From Paenibacillus tyrphae (lineage in GTDB: Bacteria > Bacillota > Bacilli > Paenibacillales > NBRC-103111), in assembly GCF_000722545.1 (NCBI RefSeq), contig NZ_JNVM01000028.1, forward strand, positions 1-64,000: 64,000 nucleotides of DNA. Reading direction: 5' to 3'. Both the position numbers and the translations under genes were made by a program. The number at the start of each line of letters is the position of its first letter. Positions within the stretch are counted from its first letter, which is position 1. Shown one piece after another: positions 14,401 through 23,400 of the stretch. The notes below the pieces were generated by a model, which was given only the letters and a program-made list of their open reading frames with translations, was not told the DNA's origin and did not search any database.

Positions 14401-17400
14401 AGACGCTGGAGCAGGTGGAGCTGAGCATTGCGGGGCTCGATTTCAAGCCTTACTCAAGCGAGAGCGCGTCGGCGAAGTTCGATCTGACACTGGATGCGCT
14501 GGAACGGGAGGAAGGACTGCAGTGCAGCATCGAGTATAGCACCGCGCTGTACAAGCGGGGAACAGTCGAGAGGCTGGCGAATCACTTTGTCCGGCTGATC
14601 GACTCGATTGTTGGCAATCCGCAAGCGAAGCTGTCGACGCTGGAGATGATCACACCGGAAGAGCGGACGATGCTGGTGGACGGCTTCGGCAGCGTGGGCG
14701 CAAGGCGTCGCCCAGCCTCCGAGCTGGCAGATTATGCACCGGAGCAAACGTTCCACGCATGCTTCGAGGCGCAAGCGGAACTTGTGCCGGAGCGGACGGC
14801 GGTCGTGTATGCCGGAGAGCAGCTGACGTACCGCGAGCTGAACGAGCGCGCGAACCGGCTGGCCCGGACGCTGCAAGCGCGCGGGATCGGGCGGAAGTCG
14901 ATCGTCGGCATTCTGGCCGACCGTTCGACGGACTTGCTCGTCGCCGTGTTGGCCGTGTGGAAAGCGGGCGGCGCGTACGTACCGCTTGACCCGGACTATC
15001 CGTCCGAGCGGATTGGGTTTATGCTGCGGGACAGCGGAGCGGCCGTGCTGCTAACGCAAACGCATTTGCAGGAGCGCGCGCAGGCGTGGCTGGCCGAAGG
15101 CCATGCGCTGGAGGCGGTGCTGTGCCTGGACGACGAAACGTCGTTCACCGAGGACGCGTCCAACGTGCCGAACTCGAACGAGCCGGGCGACCTCGCTTAC
15201 GTGATCTACACGTCGGGGACGACGGGACAGCCAAAAGGCGTCATGATCGAGCACCGCAGCTTGGTCAACACGGCGGCGGCTTACCGCCGGGATTACCGTC
15301 TTGACCAGTTCCCGGTGCGGCTGCTGCAGCTGGCGAGCTTCTCGTTCGACGTGTTCGTCGGGGATATCGCGCGGACGCTGTATAACGGCGGGATGATGGT
15401 CATCTGCCCGAAAGAAGACCGGATCGACCCGACACGTCTGCACGGTTGGATACGGGATTACGGCATTACGGTGTTCGAATCGACACCGGCGCTGATTTTA
15501 CCGTTTATGCAGCATATCGCGGATCACGGTCTTGACATTGGCTCGATGGAGCTGCTAATTACGAGCTCGGACAGCTGCAGCGTGACGGATTACCGGGTGC
15601 TGCAGGAGCGTTTCGGGTCGTCCATGCGGATTATCAATGCATACGGGGTAACGGAAGCGGCGATCGATTCGAGCTACTACGACGAGCCTTTGTCGAAGCT
15701 TCCGGAGACGGGCAGCGTGCCGATCGGGCAGGCGTGGCTGAATGCGCGGTTCTACATCGTGGACGCGCAGCTGCATCCGGTGCCGGTGGGCGTGCTGGGC
15801 GAGCTGTGCATCGGCGGAGCCGGAGTAGCGCGAGGCTATTTGAACCGACCGGAGCTGACGGCGGAGAAATTCGTGCCGAATCCGTTCGTGCCGGGCGAGC
15901 GATTGTACCGTACGGGCGACTTGGCGCGGTGGATGGAAGACGGCAACGTGGATTTCATCGGCCGGATCGACCATCAGGTGAAAATTCGCGGCTACCGGAT
16001 TGAGCTGGGCGAGATCGAAACGGCGATGCTGCGTTTCACCGGGGTACGTCAGGCAGTGGTGATCGACCGGACGGACGAGCGGGGACAAAAATATTTGGCG
16101 GGCTACGCGGCAGGAGACGAAACGCTAAGCGTAGAGGAGCTGCAGGCGTATCTGGAGCAAAGCCTGCCGTCGCATATGGTGCCAGCACGGATGATGAAGC
16201 TGGAGCGGTTGCCGCTGACGCCGAACGGCAAAGTGGACCGCAAAGCGCTGCCGGAGCCGGAAGGCGCGGTGCGAGCGGGAGCGGCGTATGCAGCGCCGAA
16301 GACGGCGGCGGAGCAGACGCTGGCAGCGGTATGGCAGGCCGTGCTGGGCGTAGAGAAGGTCGGCATCCTGGACAACTTCTTCGAGCTGGGCGGCGATTCG
16401 ATCAAAGCGCTGCAGGTGGCTTCGCGTTTGCTGCAAGCCGGTTACAAGCTTGACATGAAGGATTTGTTCGCCTACCCGACCGTGGCCGACCTAAGCCGCC
16501 GCGTCCGGTCTGCGACCCGCATGACGGATCAAAGCGAAGTCGTTGGAGAAATGAAGCTGACGCCGGTTCAGCTCTGGTTCTTTGAGCAGCAGCTGGCCGA
16601 CGCGCATCATCATAACCAGTCGGTTATGCTGTACCGCAAGGAAGGCTTCGACGAAGCGGCGCTGCGCGTGACGATGAAGAAGATCGGCGAGCATCACGAC
16701 GCGCTGCGTACGGTATTCCGGGCAACCGACAGCGGCTATGCCGTTTGGAGCCGGGGGACCGATGAAGGCGATCTTTTCAGCCTCGACGTGTCGGATTTCA
16801 GCGGCGAGGCGGACATCGCGGCAGCTGTGGAAGCGAAAGCGAACGAAATTCAGAGCGGCATCGACCTCGGTAACGGACCGCTCATGAAGCTCGGGCTGTT
16901 CCATTGCCCGGACGGCGATCACCTGCTGATTGCGATCCACCATTTGGTGGTCGACGGGGTGTCGTGGCGCATTTTGTTCGAGGACATTGCGACCGGGTAC
17001 GAGCAGGCTGTCCGCGGAGAAGCGATCCGCTTCCCGCACAAAACGGATTCGTTCCGGACGTGGGCGGAGCAGCTTGCGCTCTATGCAAACGGACCGGCGA
17101 TGGAACGCGAACGGGCGTATTGGCAGCAAATCGAACGGGCCGACTATCGTCCGCTGCCGAAAGATGTTCTCGGCGAACAATCGCTCAACCGGGACAGCGA
17201 GACTGTCGCGGCCGCCTGGACGCCGCAGGAGACGGAGCTGCTGCTGAAGAAGGCCCACCGCGCCTACGGTACGGAAATGAACGACCTGCTGCTGACGGCG
17301 CTCGGCATGGCCGTGCACGAATGGAGCGGCATCGAGCAGGTGCTGGTGAATCTGGAAGGCCATGGCCGCGAGGCCATCCTCCCCGAGCTCGACATCACGC

Positions 17401-20400
17401 GCACCATCGGCTGGTTTACAAGCCAGTTCCCGGTCGTGCTCGACATGGGCCAAGGCAAGGACGTAGCGCAGCGGATCAAGCGGGTCAAGGAAGGGCTGCA
17501 CCGCATCCCGCAAAAAGGAATTGGCTACGGCGTCCTGAGATACTTGTCTGCGCGGAGGGAAGACGACGTCTTCGTCACTGAGCCGGAAATCAGCTTCAAC
17601 TATTTGGGGCAATTCGATCAGGACGTACAAAGCAGCGCCATCGGGATATCGCCTTATCCGGCGGGCGCGGAGCTCAGCCAAAACGCGGCCAAGCAGTACG
17701 CGCTCGACATCAACGGACTCGTTTCGGAAGGCGCGCTGCAGCTGACGATCCGCTACAGCGGCAAGGAGTACCGCCGGGAAACGATGGAGCGGCTGGCCGG
17801 GCTGCTGGAGGAAAGCTTGCGGACCGTCATCACCCACTGCGCGGCGAAAGAACGGCCGGAGCTGACGCCAAGCGACGTCCTGCTCAAGGGATTGACCATT
17901 GAGGAACTGGAGCAGCTGGCGGAACGCACCCAAGCGATCGGAGAGATGGCGAACGTCTATGCGCTCACGCCGATGCAAAAAGGCATGCTGTTCCACAGCC
18001 TGCTGGACGCACAATCGGGAGCTTACTTCGAGCAAACGACGTTTGAACTACGCGGACGCTTGGATGTTCGGATTTTTGAGAACAGCCTGAATCTGTTGCT
18101 GCAAAGGCATGAAATTTTCCGGACGAACTTCCTCATCGGATGGAAGGACCAGCCGGTGCAGGCCGTCTTCCGCAGCAAGGATAACGGTTTCGCCTATATG
18201 AATCTGTGCGACATGAACGAGACCGAACGCGCCGCTTACCTCGATACGTTTATTCGCGAGGACCGGGTCCGAGGGTTCGATCTGGAAAAAGATCCGTTGA
18301 TGCGCGTGTCGGTTCTGCGGACGGGTGAAGAGGCGTATCGATTCGTGTGGAGCTCGCACCATATTTTGATGGATGGCTGGTGCGTGGCGCTGATGACCGG
18401 CGAAGTATTCGAAAGCTACTTCGCGCTCATACAGCACAAGCAGCCTGAGCTGGCTCCCGTTACGCCGTACAGCCAATACATCGAATGGCTGGAGGCGCAG
18501 GATGCGGAAGAAGCCGCGCGTTATTGGAGCGGCTATCTGGCCGGCTACGAGCAGCAGACGCTGCTGCCGACCGGCAAGCCGCAGGTTAAGACCGAAGGGC
18601 AGCAGTTCGAGACGTTGTTCTGCGACCTCGGCAAGCCGCTAACCGGCAAGATCGATCAACTTGCCAAACAGCACCGGGTGACGCTTCATACGCTGCTGCA
18701 AACCGTATGGGGACTGCTGCTTCATAAATACAATGGCAGCAAGGATGCCGTGTTCGGCAGCGTTGTATCGGGGCGTCCGGCAGAAATTCCGGGAATCGAG
18801 AACATGATCGGATTGTTCATCAATACGATTCCGGTGCGCGTCCGCTGCGAGGCGGAAGAGCGGTTCGCGGACGTCATGCGAAGAGGTCAGGAGCAGGCGA
18901 TTGCTTCCCAGGCTTACGAAACGTATCCGCTCTACGAGATTCAGGCGCTGACGGATCAGAGGCAAGACCTGGTCAATCATATTATGGTCTTTGAAAACTA
19001 TCCTGTGGAAGAACGGGTGGAACAGCTCGGAAACGCCGAGCGCGACCAATTCGAGATCGTCGACGCGCAAATGGTCGAGCAGACGAACTATGACTTCAAT
19101 CTGCTTGTCATGCCGGGTGAAGCGGTCAAGCTCCGTTTCGAATACAATGCGCTTGTGTACGACCGGGCGAGCATCGAACGGATGCAGCATCATTTCATCC
19201 GTGTGCTGGAGCAAATCGCGGCGAATCCGCAAATCCGCGTCAGCGATCTGGAAGTGGTGACGCCGCAGGAGCAAGCGCAGATCGTCGACGTATTCAACGC
19301 GACAGCGGCGGACTATCCGCAGGAGCAGACGATTCACGGCTTGATCGAAGCGCAGGCGGAGCGTACGCCGGATCACACCGCCGTCTACTTCGAAGGCGAG
19401 CGGCTGACTTACCGCGAGCTGAACGAACGGACGAACCGGCTGGCGCGCACGCTGCGGGACCGCGGCGTAACGAAGGACCGTCTCGTCGGGTTGATGACCG
19501 AACGGTCGCTGGACCTGATCGTCGGCATCGTCGGCATCCTGAAAGCCGGGGGCGCATATGTGCCGATCGATCCGGAATATCCGGAGGAGCGGATCCGTTA
19601 TATGCTGGACGATTCTGGCACGGAGCTGCTGCTTCTACAAAGTGGGCTTCGGGATCGCGTCGCGTTCGAGGGGACGATCGTGGAGCTGGATGCGGCGGAC
19701 GCGTACAGCGAAGACGGCTCGAACTTGACGCCGGTGTCGGGACCGGACGATTTGGCTTATGTCATCTACACGTCGGGAACGACGGGCAAGCCGAAAGGGG
19801 TCATGGTCGAGCACCACGGATTGTGCAACCTGAAAACGTACTTCGACCATACGCTGCATATCGGGCCGAACGACAAAGTCGTACAATTCGCGAGCTATTC
19901 GTTCGACGCTTCTTGCTGGGAGTTTTTCCAAGCGTTGTTCTTCGGAGCGACATTATATATCCCGACGTCGCAGACGATCCTGAACTACGAGTGGTTTGAG
20001 AAGTATATGGCCGGACACGGCATCACCGTGGCGACACTGCCGCCGACCTATGCGGTCTATCTCGATCCCGATCATATGCCGGACCTGCGCATTCTGTTCA
20101 CGGCCGGTTCCGCTTCTTCGGCGGAATTGGTGCAAAAATGGAAAGATCGGGTGATGTACTACAACGGATACGGCCCGACGGAGAACTCCGTAGCGACGTC
20201 CGTATGGCCGGTATCCGCTGATCCGATGGCGAGCGCGATAATCTCGATCGGCCGCCCGATTCCGAACCACCGCGTCTACATGGTGGACCCGCACGGGCAC
20301 TTATTGCCGATCGGCGTAGCCGGAGAGCTGTACGTCGCGGGAGCGGGTCTTGCCCGGGGTTACCTGCACCGTCCGGAGCTGACGGCGGAGAAGTTCGTCA

Positions 20401-23400
20401 TGAGCCGGTTCGCGGAAGGCGAGCGGATGTACCGGACCGGGGACCTGGCGCGATGGATGCCGGACGGCAACATCGAATATTTGGGCCGGATCGACCATCA
20501 AGTCAAAATCCGCGGCTACCGGATCGAACTGGGTGAGGTAGAGGCGCAGATTATGAAGGCCGCATCCGCCGTCCAAGAAACGATCGTGATCGCGCGGGAA
20601 GACGCATCCGGGCAAAATCAGCTCTGCGCGTACTTCGTGGCGGACCGTGAGGTAGCGGTGAGCGAGCTGAGAAGCGTGCTGGCAACGGAACTGCCGAACT
20701 ACATGGTGCCGTCGTACTTCGTGCAGCTGGAGCAAATGCCGCTGACGCCGAACGGCAAAATCGACCGCAAGGCGCTGCCGGCGCCGGAGGGAAGCGTGCA
20801 GACGGGCGTGGACTATGTCGCGCCGCGGACGTGGGTGGAAGCGAAGCTGGTGCAGATTTGGCAGGAGGTGCTAGGGGCTGCGCATGTCGGGGTGAAGGAA
20901 AACTTCTTCGACATCGGCGGGCACTCGCTCCGGGCCACGACGCTGGCTTCGAAAATTCACAAAGAGCTGAACAAGCAACTGCCGCTGCGCAGCATTTTTG
21001 AGTATCCGACGGTCGAGCAGCTGGCGCGGATGATCGAAGAGATGGAGCAGGTGGCATATGCGTCGATTCCGGTGACGGCTGAAAGCGAGTACTACCCGAC
21101 ATCATCGGCGCAGAAGCGGCTGTATGTGCTGAACCAGCTGGAAGGCGAGGCGCTCAGCTACAATATGCCGTCGGTGTTGACGGTGGAAGGACCGCTTGAC
21201 CGCGGGCGGGTGGAAGAAGCGTTCCGCGGGCTGATTGCGCGGCACGAGACGCTGCGGACCGGCTTTAAGCTGATCGACGGCGAGCCGGTGCAGCAGGTGG
21301 TTGCCGCGGAAGAGGTGCCGTTCCGCCTGGAGGTTGCGCGGGCGGACGAGAATGAAGCGGAAGCGCATATCCGCCGCTTCGTGCGGCCGTTCGATCTGGA
21401 ACAGGCGCCGCTACTGCGCGCAGGCTTGATCGAGCTGGGGGCGGACCGTCATCTGCTGATGCTGGACATGCATCACATCATCTCTGACGGCGTGTCGATG
21501 GGCGTACTGACCGACGAATTCGTGCGGTTGTACGGAGGCGAGGAGCTTGCGCTGCTGCGGATACAGTACAAGGATTACGCAGCGTGGCAGCAGGCGGACG
21601 TGCACGGCGAGTGGATGAAGCGGCAGGAAGCGTACTGGCTGGACGTGTTCCGCGGGGAACTCCCGGTGCTGGACCTGCCGACGGATTACGTCAGACCGGC
21701 GGTGCGCAGCTTCGAGGGTGACACGGTGACATTCACCCTCGGCCAAGCCGGAAGCGAGCAGCTCCGGCAGCTTGCGGCGCAAACCGGCTCGACGCTGTAT
21801 ATGGTGCTGCTGGCGGCTTACATGACGCTGCTGCACAAATATACCGGACAGGAAGACGTCGTCGTGGGCACGCCGATTGCAGGCCGTCCGCACGCCGATC
21901 TGGAGCCGGTGATCGGGATGTTCGTCAACACGCTGGCGCTGCGGAGCTATCCGGCGGGCGAGAAGACATTCCTCGGCTATTTGCAGGAAATCAAGGAGCA
22001 TGCGCTTAAGGCGTACGAGCACCAGGATTATCCGTTCGAGGAGCTGGTCGAGAAGCTGCAAGTGAAGCGGGACATGAGCCGCAGTCCGCTGTTCGACACG
22101 ATGTTCGTGCTGCAAAATACGGAGGAAGGCGAACTGGGTATCGAAGGCTTGACGTTTAAGCCTTACCCGAGCGGCCATGACGCGGTGAAGTTCGACTTGA
22201 CGCTCAATGCCGCCGAGGCGGAGGATGAGCTGCAGTTCAGCCTCCGGTATGCCGGAGCGCTGTACAAGCGCGAAACGGTGGAACGGATGGCGGGCCACTT
22301 CGTCCGGCTACTGGAAACCATTGGTGACAGCCCGCAGGCGAAGCTGGCGGAGCTGGAGATGATCACGCCGGAGGAAGCTGCTCAGCTTCAGTCGGAGTTT
22401 AACGATACGGCGGATGACCGATATCCGCAAAACAAAACGCTGTATGCGGTCTTCGAGGAGCAGGTCGAGCGCTCGCGGGAGCGGGTGGCGGTCGTCTTTG
22501 AAGGCCAAGAGCTGACCTACGGCGAGCTGAACGAGCGGGCGAACCGTGTGGCTCGCGTGCTGCGGGCGCATGGGGTGACGGCGGATCAGCCGGTAGCGAT
22601 GCTGGTGGAGCGGTCGCCGGAGATGATCGTGGGGATGCTGGCGGTGCTAAAAGCGGGCGGCGCGTATGTGCCGATCGATCCGCAGCATCCGGAGGACCGG
22701 ATCCGTTTCGTGCTGGAGGACAGCGGAGCAAGGCTGCTGCTGACGCAAAGCTGGCAGCAGGCCAAAGCGGTGGAGTTTCGAGGCGAGGTATTGTGCCTGG
22801 ACGAAGCGTGGCTGTATGATGGCCCGGAGGAGCATGGCGCGAACCTGGAGCCGGTGTCCACTGCGAACAATCTGGCATACCTGATCTACACGTCGGGGAC
22901 GACAGGCCAGCCGAAAGGGGTCATGATCGAGCAGCGGAGCGTGGTGAACTTTACGCTGAGCTTGTTCGAGCCGATCTATGCGGCGCATCCGGAGTACCGG
23001 AACATGGCGCAGCTGGCGCCGTACGTGTTTGACATGTCGGTGAAGCCGATCTACGGGGCGCTGCTGCTGGGCTTGACGCTGCACATCGTGCCGGAAGAGA
23101 CGCGGATGGACGGGGACAAGCTGCTGAAGTTTTTCCAGGAGCACGCCATCGACATCACGGATGCGACGCCGACGTATTTGGCGATTCTGGTGCAGGCAGC
23201 TGCGGCCAGCGGCGGCGCGGTCGGTGCGAAGCACTATGTGATCGGCGGCGAGGCGCTGACGACGAAGGTCGTGAAGTCGTTCTGGTCGACATTCGGCGAG
23301 CAGGTAAAGCTCACGAACGTGTACGGACCGACGGAGTGCACGGTGGACTCGACGATCTACGAGGTCGAACCGCAGCGTATCGTCGAACTGGCGGACACGG

